NCBI GenBank assembly: GCA_947448725.1
Contig: CANFOM010000008.1
Coordinates: forward strand, 20,634 to 84,633
Reading direction: 5' to 3'
Source of the DNA: Bacteroidota bacterium
GTDB taxonomy: Bacteria; Bacteroidota; Bacteroidia; Chitinophagales; Chitinophagaceae
Length of the DNA: 64,000 nt
A model generated the notes under the pieces. That model saw only the letters and a list, made by a program, of their open reading frames with translations, did not search any database and was not told the origin of the DNA. Shown here piece after piece: positions 35,580 to 44,651 of the stretch. The position numbers and the translations under genes are program-made. Position 1 is the first letter of the stretch. Every line of letters begins with the position of its first letter.

Positions 35580-36863
35580 ATGGCAGTATATGCAAAAGAA
35601 ACAGTTTCAATTATTTTAGGTGGCGGTGCTGGTTCAAGATTGTATCCTTTAACAGCCAGTCGTTCAAAACCAGCTGTGCCTATTGGGGGTAAGTATCGTT
35701 TGGTGGATATTCCTATTAGTAATTGTATCAATAGCAATTTGAATAGAATATTTGTATTGACTCAATTTAATTCGGCTTCCTTAAATCAACATATTAAAAA
35801 CACTTATCATTTTAGTGCGTTTAGTTCTGGCTTTGTAGATATTTTGGCAGCCGAACAAACCCCTGATAATCCAGGTTGGTTTCAAGGTACTGCAGATGCA
35901 GTAAGGCAGTCATTAAGACATTTGGCAAAAATGGATTTTGACTATGTGCTTATATTAAGCGGGGATCAATTGTATCAAATGGATTTTAGTAAAATGATTG
36001 AGGCACATAAACAAAGTGGTGCTGCGTTAACCATTGCTACTATTCCAGTAGGAGAAAGAGAAGCACCAGAATTTGGTATACTTAAAGCCAATAATGAAAA
36101 TGTAATTACTTCATTTGTTGAAAAGCCCAAAAAAGAAATTTTAAAAGACTGGGTGAGTGACACTGGAAAGGAGATGCAAGATCAGGGAAGAAACTATTTG
36201 GCATCGATGGGAATTTATGTATTCAACAAAGAAATTTTATATCAATTTTTAAATGAAGTACACGCTACTGCAACCGATTTTGGAAAAGAAATTATTCCGG
36301 ATTCAATAGCACACTACAAAGTATTAAGTTATCAGTATGATGGCTATTGGACAGACATTGGAAATATCTACTCTTTTTTTGAAGCTAATATTGCATTAAC
36401 GGAAGATGTTCCTTTGTTTAATTTATTTGACAGTACACAAACCGTCTATACTAGATCAAGAATGTTACCACCCGCTAAAGTAAGTGGTACTATTATTAAT
36501 AAAGGCATCATTGCCGAAGGGTCAATCATTTTAGCTAAAGAAGTGTCTAATTCGGTTGTAGGTATTCGTTCTAGAATAGGGAAAGACACGGTGATAAAAA
36601 ACACCTATATCATGGGTTGTGATTATTATGAAACCATGGATCAAATCAATATAAAAAATGCCAAAGGTGAGCCGATATTGGGTATTGGAGAGCGTTGCAT
36701 TATTGAAAATGCCATAGTGGATAAAAATTGCTCCATTGGGAATGATGTACAAATTAGTGGAGGGGTGCATCTTGAAAAAGTTGACCATCCTTTGTATACC
36801 ATTAAAGATGGAATAGTCGTTATAAAAAAAGGGGCCTTTATACCTAATGGTTTTATTATATAA
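35580..36863 (+). CDS. glgC: Glucose-1-phosphate adenylyltransferase
   Basis: Makes ADP-glucose, the committed step of glycogen synthesis. 427 residues: pyrophosphorylase domain with GGGAGSRLYPLTASRSKPAVPIGGKYRLVDIPISN, GTADAVRQS, SGDQLYQMDF and FVEKPKKE, then the left-handed beta-helix with hexapeptide-like repeats (IINKGIIAEGSII, NAIVDKNCSIGNDVQI). Matches plant/bacterial GlgC rather than GlgD. Sixteen bases after glgA. Confidence 0.97.
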   Translation: MAVYAKETVSIILGGGAGSRLYPLTASRSKPAVPIGGKYRLVDIPISNCINSNLNRIFVLTQFNSASLNQHIKNTYHFSAFSSGFVDILAAEQTPDNPGWFQGTADAVRQSLRHLAKMDFDYVLILSGDQLYQMDFSKMIEAHKQSGAALTIATIPVGEREAPEFGILKANNENVITSFVEKPKKEILKDWVSDTGKEMQDQGRNYLASMGIYVFNKEILYQFLNEVHATATDFGKEIIPDSIAHYKVLSYQYDGYWTDIGNIYSFFEANIALTEDVPLFNLFDSTQTVYTRSRMLPPAKVSGTIINKGIIAEGSIILAKEVSNSVVGIRSRIGKDTVIKNTYIMGCDYYETMDQINIKNAKGEPILGIGERCIIENAIVDKNCSIGNDVQISGGVHLEKVDHPLYTIKDGIVVIKKGAFIPNGFII

Positions 36864-36881
36864 TTGATTAAAGCAAACAAG

Positions 36882-38198
36882 ATGAATACAGCCTATACTG
36901 GAGTTAAAGTCAAATTAAGTTTTTGGCAAATTTGGAACATGTGTTTCGGATTTTTTGGCATTCAATTTGGATGGAGTTTACAAATGGGCAATATGAGTGC
37001 CATTTATGAATTTCTGGGTGCTACGCCCGAACAAATTCCTGGTTTGTGGTTAGCGGCACCTATGACAGGTTTATTGGTACAGCCAATTGTAGGGTATTTA
37101 AGTGATCGTACTTGGCATCCAAAATTAGGAAGAAGAAGACCCTTCTTTTTAGTGGGCGCTATTTTAAGTTCGGTTTTATTATTTGTCATGCCTAATTCTG
37201 GAAGCATGTGGATGGCCGCAGGGGTGTTATGGATTTTAGATTCTAGCATCAATGTTACCATGGAACCATTTAGAGCTTTTGTAGCTGATAATTTAGATGA
37301 TAAACAACGTTCTTTAGGATTTGCCATGCAAAGTATGTTTATAGGATTGGCGTCCTTCATTGCAGGTTATTTGCCACAGGTTTTAGTGAATTGGTTTCAT
37401 GTATCTAGAGCAAAAACAAATGGCTCTATTCCTCAAAATATTTTAATAAGCTTTTATATAGGAGGGGCTGTTTTTTTAGTTTCAGTTTTGTATACTGTTT
37501 TTAAAAGTAAAGAATATCCGCCGTCTCAAAATAAAGCCACAGAATCCAATGAAGATAAAAAGGGAATTGCTCAAGATATTATACATTCTATAGTGCATAT
37601 GCCCATTCAAATGAAAAGATTGGCCCTGGTTAATTTTATTACTTGGCCTGGTTTGTTTTTAATGTGGTTTTATTATAGTACTGGGGTAGCGAGTCAATTA
37701 TTTCATGGAGACCCTATAACTAGTAGTGATATTTATACGATGGGATTGGAACATGCCAATACCACTTCGGCCATTTTAAATTTAGTCACTTTTGGTTTCT
37801 CTTTTACGCTGCCTTTTTTAGTGGGGAAAATTGGAAAAAAAATGACCCATGTTGCCTGTTTATTAATTGGAGGCATGGGATTGATTTCGGTATACTATGT
37901 TCAACAACCTAATTTATTATATGTAAGTATGGGCTTAGTAGGTATCGCGTGGGCTTCCATCTTATCGATGCCTTATTCTATGTTAGCAGGGTTTATTCCC
38001 GAACAAAAAATGGGTATCTACATGGGCATCTTTAATTTCTTCATTGTACTCCCCGAAATTATCGCCTCTATATTTTTTGGAAAGATAATGTCTACTTATT
38101 TGCACAATGATAGATTGATGGCAGTTCAGATAGGCGGGGTTTTATTATTATTAGCCGGTGTGGTTTGTGCCATTATTATTAAAGAAGAAAAAAAATAA
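36882..38198 (+). CDS. MFS sugar transporter, SLC45/GPH-like
   Basis: 438-residue 12-helix permease. The N-terminal [34 protein letters not shown] and [27 protein letters not shown] (the RxGRRRPF loop) identify the SLC45/sucrose-maltose symporter group of the MFS. In the glycogen operon it most plausibly brings maltose or maltodextrins released by the amylase next to it into the cytoplasm. ATG 36882 is used rather than TTG 36864, which touches the glgC stop. Five bases before the amylase gene. Confidence 0.87.
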   Translation: MNTAYTGVKVKLSFWQIWNMCFGFFGIQFGWSLQMGNMSAIYEFLGATPEQIPGLWLAAPMTGLLVQPIVGYLSDRTWHPKLGRRRPFFLVGAILSSVLLFVMPNSGSMWMAAGVLWILDSSINVTMEPFRAFVADNLDDKQRSLGFAMQSMFIGLASFIAGYLPQVLVNWFHVSRAKTNGSIPQNILISFYIGGAVFLVSVLYTVFKSKEYPPSQNKATESNEDKKGIAQDIIHSIVHMPIQMKRLALVNFITWPGLFLMWFYYSTGVASQLFHGDPITSSDIYTMGLEHANTTSAILNLVTFGFSFTLPFLVGKIGKKMTHVACLLIGGMGLISVYYVQQPNLLYVSMGLVGIAWASILSMPYSMLAGFIPEQKMGIYMGIFNFFIVLPEIIASIFFGKIMSTYLHNDRLMAVQIGGVLLLLAGVVCAIIIKEEKK

Positions 38199-38203
38199 AT
38201 CCT

Positions 38204-40072
38204 ATGATCTTTACTAAATTCTTTTGGAGAAGTATTGGAATCTGTGTTATTCTAATGGGAGCATTATTTATTCAATTATCCGCTCAAAGTATCGAAGCCT
38301 ATCCTTCGAATTGGTTTGTACAAATGAAATTAAATAAAGTACAAATTTTATTTAGAAGTACTACCTCCAATTTTTCAAAAGCGACTATACAAACCAATTA
38401 TCCTGGATTAACAATTTCGGGGGTACATCATTTTGAAAACAATCATTATCTGGCGGTGGATATAACTATTGCTTCCAGTGCTAAAGTAGGCGTGGTTAAT
38501 TTTATCATAGCCTCCAATGGACAAAAAATTAATACCACTTGGCCACTCTTGTCAAGAAGAGCAGGTAGAGGAACTTCCTTTGCACAAGGCATTAATTCGG
38601 CTGATTTAATTTATTTTTTAATGCCTGACCGATTTAGCAATGGGGATCCTTCCAATGATCGGGTAGTAGGTTTAAAAGATCAATCCTTAAACAGAGATTC
38701 TATTTTTTTAAGACATGGGGGTGATTTAAAAGGGGTAACCAATCATTTAAACTACTTTCAAAAATTAGGCGTAAGTACTTTGTGGATGACACCTGTTATT
38801 GAAAATGACATGCCTGATAGAACAGAGCATGGTTATGCAGCCACTAATAATTATGCCATTGAAAAACGATTGGGAGGCGAACAAGCCTATCGATTATTAA
38901 GCGACAGTTTGCATCATAGAGGTATGAAATTAATTCAGGACATTGTTTATAATCACTTTGGACGTTTTCATTTTCTTGTACAGGATGCTCCTGCCAAAGA
39001 TTGGTTGCATCAGTGGCCTAAGTATACACAAACACATTATAGAGAGCAAGCTATATTTGATCCACATCATTCCAAAGTGGATGCAGAAAAAATGATTAAT
39101 GGTTGGTTTACCACCGAAATGCCTGATGTGAATCAAGAGAATAGTTTTGTAGAAAAATATTTAACGCAAAACGCGATTTGGTCGGTAGAGACATTCGGCA
39201 TTGACGCTTTTAGAATTGATACCTATAAGTATTGTAATGTGGAAGTGATGAATCGATTAAATCAAGCATTGATTAACGAATACCCTAAAATATTTGCTTT
39301 TGGAGAATGTTGGGTAGATGGAGTAGCTACGCAAGCATATTTTATTCGAAATAATTTAGACATTCCATTTAAAAGCAATTTACACGCTACTTCCGATTTT
39401 CATTTATTATTTTCTGGCATCTTGCCTGCTTTAAATGAAAAAAATACATGGGGAGAGGGGGTTATCAAATTATACACCACATTAAGCAATGACTATTTGT
39501 ATAAAGTGCCCAGTAACAATGTAATATTTTTAGACAATCATGATATGACCCGAATACATTCTTCTTTGGGAGAAAGTATTCCAAAAACAAAAATGGCCTA
39601 CGCCTGGTTAATGACTTGTAGGGGTATTCCGCAAATGTATTATGGTTCTGAAGTTTTAATGAAAGGAATTTCAAATCCAGATGGTTGGGTAAGATTAGAC
39701 TTCCCAGGTGGATGGACTGGAGATAAGAAAAATGCATTTACAGAGGATGGTTTAAATGAGCAAGAGAAAGATTTTTTACATTATACTCAGCTATTGGGTA
39801 CTTATCGCAAAGGAGCAAGCGCCTTAAAAACGGGGGAAATGATGCAATATCTTCCAGAGGATGGATTGTATGTTTATTTTAGATATGATAAGGGACAAAC
39901 CATTATGTGTGTCATGAATACAGACAACAAAGAAAGAAAAGTTAATTTTGAGCAATATCTTGAAAGAACAAATGGTTTTAAGGGTGGGAAAGATATTGTT
40001 ACTGGAAATAAATTAGGGAATCAATTTTCAATACCTTCCATGCAAATGTTAGTGTTAGAATTAACTAAATAA
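38204..40072 (+). CDS. Exported GH13 alpha-amylase / cyclomaltodextrinase-like
   Basis: 622-residue glycoside hydrolase, probably periplasmic: a hydrophobic signal segment at about residues 10-28 ends at LSAQS. A beta-sandwich N-domain like that of cyclomaltodextrinases and neopullulanases comes next, then the (beta/alpha)8 barrel: DIVYNHFG (region I), GIDAFRIDTYKY with the nucleophile Asp (II), FAFGECW with the acid Glu (III) and FLDNHD with the third Asp (IV), and a beta-rich C-domain. Substrate range cannot be set, but linear or cyclic maltodextrins fit. Overlaps neither neighbour; glgB follows after two bases. Confidence 0.92.
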   Translation: MIFTKFFWRSIGICVILMGALFIQLSAQSIEAYPSNWFVQMKLNKVQILFRSTTSNFSKATIQTNYPGLTISGVHHFENNHYLAVDITIASSAKVGVVNFIIASNGQKINTTWPLLSRRAGRGTSFAQGINSADLIYFLMPDRFSNGDPSNDRVVGLKDQSLNRDSIFLRHGGDLKGVTNHLNYFQKLGVSTLWMTPVIENDMPDRTEHGYAATNNYAIEKRLGGEQAYRLLSDSLHHRGMKLIQDIVYNHFGRFHFLVQDAPAKDWLHQWPKYTQTHYREQAIFDPHHSKVDAEKMINGWFTTEMPDVNQENSFVEKYLTQNAIWSVETFGIDAFRIDTYKYCNVEVMNRLNQALINEYPKIFAFGECWVDGVATQAYFIRNNLDIPFKSNLHATSDFHLLFSGILPALNEKNTWGEGVIKLYTTLSNDYLYKVPSNNVIFLDNHDMTRIHSSLGESIPKTKMAYAWLMTCRGIPQMYYGSEVLMKGISNPDGWVRLDFPGGWTGDKKNAFTEDGLNEQEKDFLHYTQLLGTYRKGASALKTGEMMQYLPEDGLYVYFRYDKGQTIMCVMNTDNKERKVNFEQYLERTNGFKGGKDIVTGNKLGNQFSIPSMQMLVLELTK

Positions 40073-40074
40073 AT

Positions 40075-42015
40075 ATGCCTAAATACGAGGAAGTACATTT
40101 TGTCAATACCCAACAAGCCGTTTGGAATTATTCATTGTTCACAGATGAAGATGTAAGAAATTTTCAAAATGGAACTCATTACTCCTTGTACCAATTGTTT
40201 GGGAACAAGCAAATAGAAGTAGCAGGTTTAAAGGGTACTTATTTTGCTGTTTGGGCACCCAATGCCACTGCTGTTTTTGTAAAGGGCAATTTTAATGATT
40301 GGAATAATGAAACACATCCACTCAAGGTTAGGCAAGATAGTTCAGGGATTTGGGAAGGTTTTATTCCCGTCATTGAACAAGGGGAAGTGTATAAATATCA
40401 TCTACACGGTTTTCAAGGAGTAAAGTTGGATAAAGGAGATCCTTTTGCCAATTATTGGGAATTAAGACCCTTAACTGCTTCTATTACTTGGGATACAAAA
40501 TATGAATGGAAAGATGCAAAATGGTTGGAGCAAAGAAAAATTAAAAATAGAACAGATCAGCCTTATTCGGTGTATGAAGTGCATTTGGCCAGTTGGATGC
40601 GTCCCGATAAAAACAATGAGAATTCGTATAATTCTTATACGCAATTAATCAAATTATTGGTGCCCTATGTAAAAGAAATGGGCTTTACACATGTAGAATT
40701 TATGCCCATCATGGAACATCCTTATGATGGAAGTTGGGGATATCAAGGGGTAGGATTTTTTGCACCCACTTCCCGTTTTGGCAATCCGCAAGAATTTGCC
40801 GCATTGGTAGAAGCCTTTCATGCGGCAGCAATTGGGGTGATTGTAGATTGGGTGCCTTCTCATTTTCCTTATGATGCACATGGTTTATTTATGTTTGATG
40901 GGGCGAATACTTATGAATATGCAGATATGCGTAAAGGCTATCATCCGGATTGGAATTCTTATATTTTTAATTACAAAAGAGGAGAGGTGAAATCTTTTTT
41001 AATTAGCAGTGCTCGTTTTTGGTGTGATCAATTTCATATTGATGGGTTAAGGGTGGATGCGGTAAGTTCTATGTTAAGATTGGATTATAGTAGAGAAGAA
41101 GGTCAATGGGAGCCTAATGAATTTGGAGGCAATGGGAATATAGAAGCCATTGCTTTTATTAAAGATTTAAATGAAACCTTATACAGAGATTTTCCTTATA
41201 TACAAACCATTGCCGAAGAAGCATCTGATTGGCCAGGAATTAGCAAACCCACTTTTATGGATGGTCTTGGTTTTGGTATGAAATGGATGATGGGCTGGAT
41301 GCATGATACCTTGGATTATTTTAAATTGGATCCATTGTTTAGGCCCTTTCATCAGGACAAATTTTCTTTTTCGATGATGTATTATTATGACGAAAATTTT
41401 ATGTTGCCTCTAAGTCATGACGAAGTGGTACATGGAAAAAGCCCCATGATTTATAAAATGCCTGGGGATGATTGGCAAAAATTTGCCAATTTAAGATTGT
41501 TATATACTTATATGTTTACCCATCCTGGAGCAAAGTTGTTATTTATGGGCAATGAATTTGCTGCTACCAAAGAATGGAATTTTACTACAGAATTACAATG
41601 GGACTTATTAACTATTCAAAGTCATGCGGGAATGAAATTGTGTGTGCAATCATTGAATGAATTATATAAAGCCTATCCATCCTTTTATGAATATCAATTT
41701 GATCCCAAAGGATTTGAGTGGGTGGAGGTAAATAAAAGGGAGGAAGCCGTGATTGCTTTTAAAAGAAAGGGGAAAAATGCCGAGGAGGATATCTTAGTAG
41801 TGATGAATATGACGCCTATTCCTAGATATGATTTCCCGATTCATGTGCATGGGAAAAAACAATGGAAAGAAATTTTTAACAGCGATGCCAAAAAATATTG
41901 GGGGGTTGGCGATTTAAACAATGCGTCCATCCCCATGCATCCACAAGATGAAATAGGAGAATGGAATAAGCTATTATTGAATCTCCCAGCCTTATCTGCA
42001 ATTGTTTTAATATAA
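40075..42015 (+). CDS. glgB: 1,4-alpha-glucan branching enzyme
   Basis: Adds alpha-1,6 branches to glycogen. 646 residues: N-terminal CBM48 (TYFAVWAPNATAVFVKGNFNDWN), then a GH13 barrel with the nucleophile in GLRVDAVSSML, the acid in TIAEEASDWPG and LSHDEVVHGKSPMIYKMPGD as the fourth region, and a C-terminal beta domain. Closest to the eukaryote-like GlgB branch, which lacks the extra ~100-residue N1 domain. Cytoplasmic, no signal. Last gene of the glycogen run; no hairpin terminator follows before the next gene. Confidence 0.96.
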   Translation: MPKYEEVHFVNTQQAVWNYSLFTDEDVRNFQNGTHYSLYQLFGNKQIEVAGLKGTYFAVWAPNATAVFVKGNFNDWNNETHPLKVRQDSSGIWEGFIPVIEQGEVYKYHLHGFQGVKLDKGDPFANYWELRPLTASITWDTKYEWKDAKWLEQRKIKNRTDQPYSVYEVHLASWMRPDKNNENSYNSYTQLIKLLVPYVKEMGFTHVEFMPIMEHPYDGSWGYQGVGFFAPTSRFGNPQEFAALVEAFHAAAIGVIVDWVPSHFPYDAHGLFMFDGANTYEYADMRKGYHPDWNSYIFNYKRGEVKSFLISSARFWCDQFHIDGLRVDAVSSMLRLDYSREEGQWEPNEFGGNGNIEAIAFIKDLNETLYRDFPYIQTIAEEASDWPGISKPTFMDGLGFGMKWMMGWMHDTLDYFKLDPLFRPFHQDKFSFSMMYYYDENFMLPLSHDEVVHGKSPMIYKMPGDDWQKFANLRLLYTYMFTHPGAKLLFMGNEFAATKEWNFTTELQWDLLTIQSHAGMKLCVQSLNELYKAYPSFYEYQFDPKGFEWVEVNKREEAVIAFKRKGKNAEEDILVVMNMTPIPRYDFPIHVHGKKQWKEIFNSDAKKYWGVGDLNNASIPMHPQDEIGEWNKLLLNLPALSAIVLI

Positions 42016-42168
42016 TATAAGCTGCTCTATTTCAATGAATTCATAGAGGTACATGAACATTTTTAGTCAAGTTTTCCACATTTATGTTTATATGATGTTT
42101 GTTAATGATTAGGTAACAATAACATAGGAACTTTGTATTGTAATCAAACCCATTAAAAACTTTAATGT

Positions 42169-42483
42169 ATGAAAGCAACCAACAAAGCAATGTTGTATGA
42201 AGCTGTTTCAGAATTTATACAATTGCACGCCTTCGATCATTTATTGGACAATGAGTTAGCACAGTTAAAAAGTTTATTAAATGCATGGATTGTATCCGAA
42301 GAGGGTAATGAAATGCACGAGCTTTTAACCAAATTAATTCCTTTGTTAAGCAAAGTCAATTTCTTTGTAGAATCTATTTCTCCTGCTGCTATTCAATTAT
42401 GGTTTTATGCTTTATCCTATAATGAAATACCTATCAGTGGTATGATGCAGGATTTAAGCAACACCAACGAATTGGTGAATTAG
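42169..42483 (+). CDS. Small helical protein, unknown
   Basis: 104 residues, no signal or membrane segment, predicted mainly helical (SEFIQLHAFDHLLDNELAQLKSLLNAWIVSEEG) with an acidic N-half and a hydrophobic segment FFVESISPAAIQLWFYALSY. I do not recognise a family. It starts with a clean ATG 150 bases after glgB, and is followed by a strong terminator. Codon use resembles its neighbours, so it is probably real, but no function can be given. Confidence 0.65.
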   Translation: MKATNKAMLYEAVSEFIQLHAFDHLLDNELAQLKSLLNAWIVSEEGNEMHELLTKLIPLLSKVNFFVESISPAAIQLWFYALSYNEIPISGMMQDLSNTNELVN

Positions 42484-42505
42484 ATTAGGTTTTAAATATT
42501 TTACA

Positions 42506-42547
42506 TAAAGGAAAGGCCTCCCGGTTTAATGGGAGGCCTTTCCTTTA
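42506..42547. terminator. Bidirectional terminator, 17-pair stem
   Basis: TAAAGGAAAGGCCTCCC (42506-42522) pairs perfectly with 42531-42547, loop GGTTTAAT. Lies between the convergent small-protein and coiled-coil protein genes. Confidence 0.92.
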
Positions 42548-42583
42548 TAATTTATTTACTGCAAGCAATAAATACTAATCATC

Positions 42584-43495
42584 TTAAAATAATCCTTTCT
42601 TTAAGCTAGTTTTTCCTTCACCAATTTTAAAACCGTTGTGGTACACTTCAATTTTATAATCCCCTTCGGCTAATTTTGTAGTTTGTTTGATATCATAACT
42701 TACACCTAACTCTTTATTTTGTTCATATTGAACAGAAATTTTATTGGCATAGTCTCTGTTACCATCTTCTCTGGTGCTAAATTTACCGCCAGTTGAAAAT
42801 GCTATTCCGTCAGGACCTGTAATACACACATAAAGCTCTTGAGCGCCAGAAGGGGTAATCTTATTTTTATCAATTTGGAAGGACAGGCGAAGCGTATTGG
42901 CTCTTCTTGAATTATTTGTTTTCTTCTCTGTTCCATCTTCTTTAATTCTTAAAGATTGGATGTTGAAAGAAGAAGCGTGCAAAGTTGAACCTATATCCTG
43001 TAATCTTTCTTTCTCTTTTTGAGTGGCAGTTAAATTGCTATTTAAGGTAGTATTAGTTGTAGTTAATACTTCGTTTTTTGCGGACAAATCTTTGTTCTCT
43101 GCTTGTGCTTTGGTTAAGTCGGCAAATAGGCCAGTTACTTTGCCATTTAATTCTGCAATTAAAGTTTTTGCTTCTGACAATTCTTTATCTGTTGCATCTT
43201 GCTTACGTAAGATATTACCAATATTGGTTTTTAACTTTTGAATTTGAGTTGATTTCTCCAAAAGGTCACCTTGTAAGGTTGTATTTTGTTGCGTTAAAGA
43301 ATCTGCTTTCGCTGAAACTTCTATAAATTCAGATTGAATTTTTGATTTAGCACTATCAATGACAGCTACTTTGTTATCATAAGTAGTAATGATTTCGGTT
43401 TTGGAACTATTAAAATAAATCCAAGAACCGATAAGGGCAACCACTAAAATTCCAATAATAATTTTACTGCTGTTGCTGGAGGTTTCATTGCTCAT
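42584..43495 (-). CDS. Membrane-anchored coiled-coil protein with C-terminal beta domain, unknown
   Basis: 303 residues. A single N-terminal transmembrane helix (IIIGILVVALIGSWIYF, about 12-28) with the rest probably periplasmic, then a long coiled coil (about 45-170, rich in L/K/E/T heptads such as LTQQNTTLQGDLLEKSTQIQKL) and a beta-rich domain (about 185-300, LRLSFQIDKNKITPSGAQELYVCITG... ending KTSLKKGLF). The architecture looks like an envelope tether. ATG 43495 starts MSNETSS; an upstream in-frame start would put a hydrophilic extension before the helix. I do not recognise a named family. Confidence 0.75.
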   Translation of the reverse strand: MSNETSSNSSKIIIGILVVALIGSWIYFNSSKTEIITTYDNKVAVIDSAKSKIQSEFIEVSAKADSLTQQNTTLQGDLLEKSTQIQKLKTNIGNILRKQDATDKELSEAKTLIAELNGKVTGLFADLTKAQAENKDLSAKNEVLTTTNTTLNSNLTATQKEKERLQDIGSTLHASSFNIQSLRIKEDGTEKKTNNSRRANTLRLSFQIDKNKITPSGAQELYVCITGPDGIAFSTGGKFSTREDGNRDYANKISVQYEQNKELGVSYDIKQTTKLAEGDYKIEVYHNGFKIGEGKTSLKKGLF

Positions 43496-43629
43496 AAAGA
43501 TGTTTTTTTTGTTGGAGGGCAAGATACGAAAAATTTAAGTATTTTCATATTTATAGGATCTAATAGTCTTTATACAATTGACTTTAAGACAATTAGGTAC
43601 ATTTTAGTATTTTTAGGAAGACTTATCTT

Positions 43630-43637
43630 TATCTTTG
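43630..43637 (+). promoter_or_regulatory. Bacteroidota -7 element (TATCTTTG) abutting the holA start
   Basis: TAnnTTTG whose last base is only three bases before the ATG at 43641; an overlapping TATCTTTA precedes it. It overlaps the TTG that opens the longer reading frame at 43635, which argues against that start. Confidence 0.45.
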
Positions 43638-43640
43638 ATC

Positions 43641-44651
43641 ATGCCCACTTCTAAAATCATAGCCAATTGGAAAAAAAATGTCTTCGATGCTGTTTATTGG
43701 CTGGAAGGGGAAGAGCCATTCTATATTGACCAAGTGGTGGAATATGCCGAAAAAAAATTATTACCCGAAGCGGAACAGGCATTTAATTTGACTATTTTTT
43801 ACGGGAAAGATGCTGATTGGACAGAAATTATGAATGCTTGTAAGCGTTACCCTGTTTTTGCAGAAAAACAAGTAGTGATTATCAAGGAAGCGCAACACAT
43901 GAGTCAATTAGACAAATTATTGTCTTATATCGAACATCCACTTAATTCTACCATTTTAATTGTAGCGCACAAAGATAAAAACGTAGATGGTCGCTCCGTA
44001 TTAGCCAAAGATTTAAAAACGAAAGCCGTAGTGGTGAGTACTAAAAAAATGTATGACAGCAAATTGCCCGAATGGGTTACAGGATGGGTAGCAGACAGGG
44101 GATATCAAATTAGTCCCAAGGCGGTGCAGATTATTGTAGATCATATTGGAAATGATTTGAGTCGGATACAAAATGAATTGGAGAAGTTAATCGTCAATTT
44201 AGGAGACCGTAAAAAAATGACCGAAGATGATATTGAAAAATACATTGGGATTAGTAAAGAATACAATGCCTTCGAATTTCAAGAAGCAGTAGCCCAAAGG
44301 AATTTTGCAAAAGCCATTAGGATGATTCAATATTTTGAATCTAATAATAAAGCGGCACCAATACAATTGATACTACCCACTTTGTATGCGTTTTTTAGTA
44401 AAATTTATGCCATTTATGGTTTAGGGTCAACAGATGAAAAAAGAATTATGAGTGAAGTGGGGGTTAGTTTTTTTGCAGTAAAAATATACTTGGCGGCACT
44501 TAGGCAATATTCCTATAAAAAAGTAGAACATATTTTATTATTGATTCACGAATACAACCTAAGAGTTTTAGGCATACATGATGCAGACAATACAGATGCC
44601 GATTTGTTAAAAGAATTGGTGATTAAAATTATGGATACTTCTGTAAAATAG
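43641..44651 (+). CDS. holA: DNA polymerase III subunit delta
   Basis: 336-residue clamp-loader delta subunit. N-terminal domain with DAVYWLEGEEPFYIDQVVEYAEKKLL, the YPVFAEKQVVIIKEA strand, then the AAA+-like and lid domains (LPEWVTGWVADRGYQISPKAVQIIVDHIGNDLSRIQNELEKL, a delta hallmark) and helical collar ending YNLRVLGIHDADN. Its 3' end overlaps ribF on the opposite strand by 23 bases. Confidence 0.92.
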   Translation: MPTSKIIANWKKNVFDAVYWLEGEEPFYIDQVVEYAEKKLLPEAEQAFNLTIFYGKDADWTEIMNACKRYPVFAEKQVVIIKEAQHMSQLDKLLSYIEHPLNSTILIVAHKDKNVDGRSVLAKDLKTKAVVVSTKKMYDSKLPEWVTGWVADRGYQISPKAVQIIVDHIGNDLSRIQNELEKLIVNLGDRKKMTEDDIEKYIGISKEYNAFEFQEAVAQRNFAKAIRMIQYFESNNKAAPIQLILPTLYAFFSKIYAIYGLGSTDEKRIMSEVGVSFFAVKIYLAALRQYSYKKVEHILLLIHEYNLRVLGIHDADNTDADLLKELVIKIMDTSVK

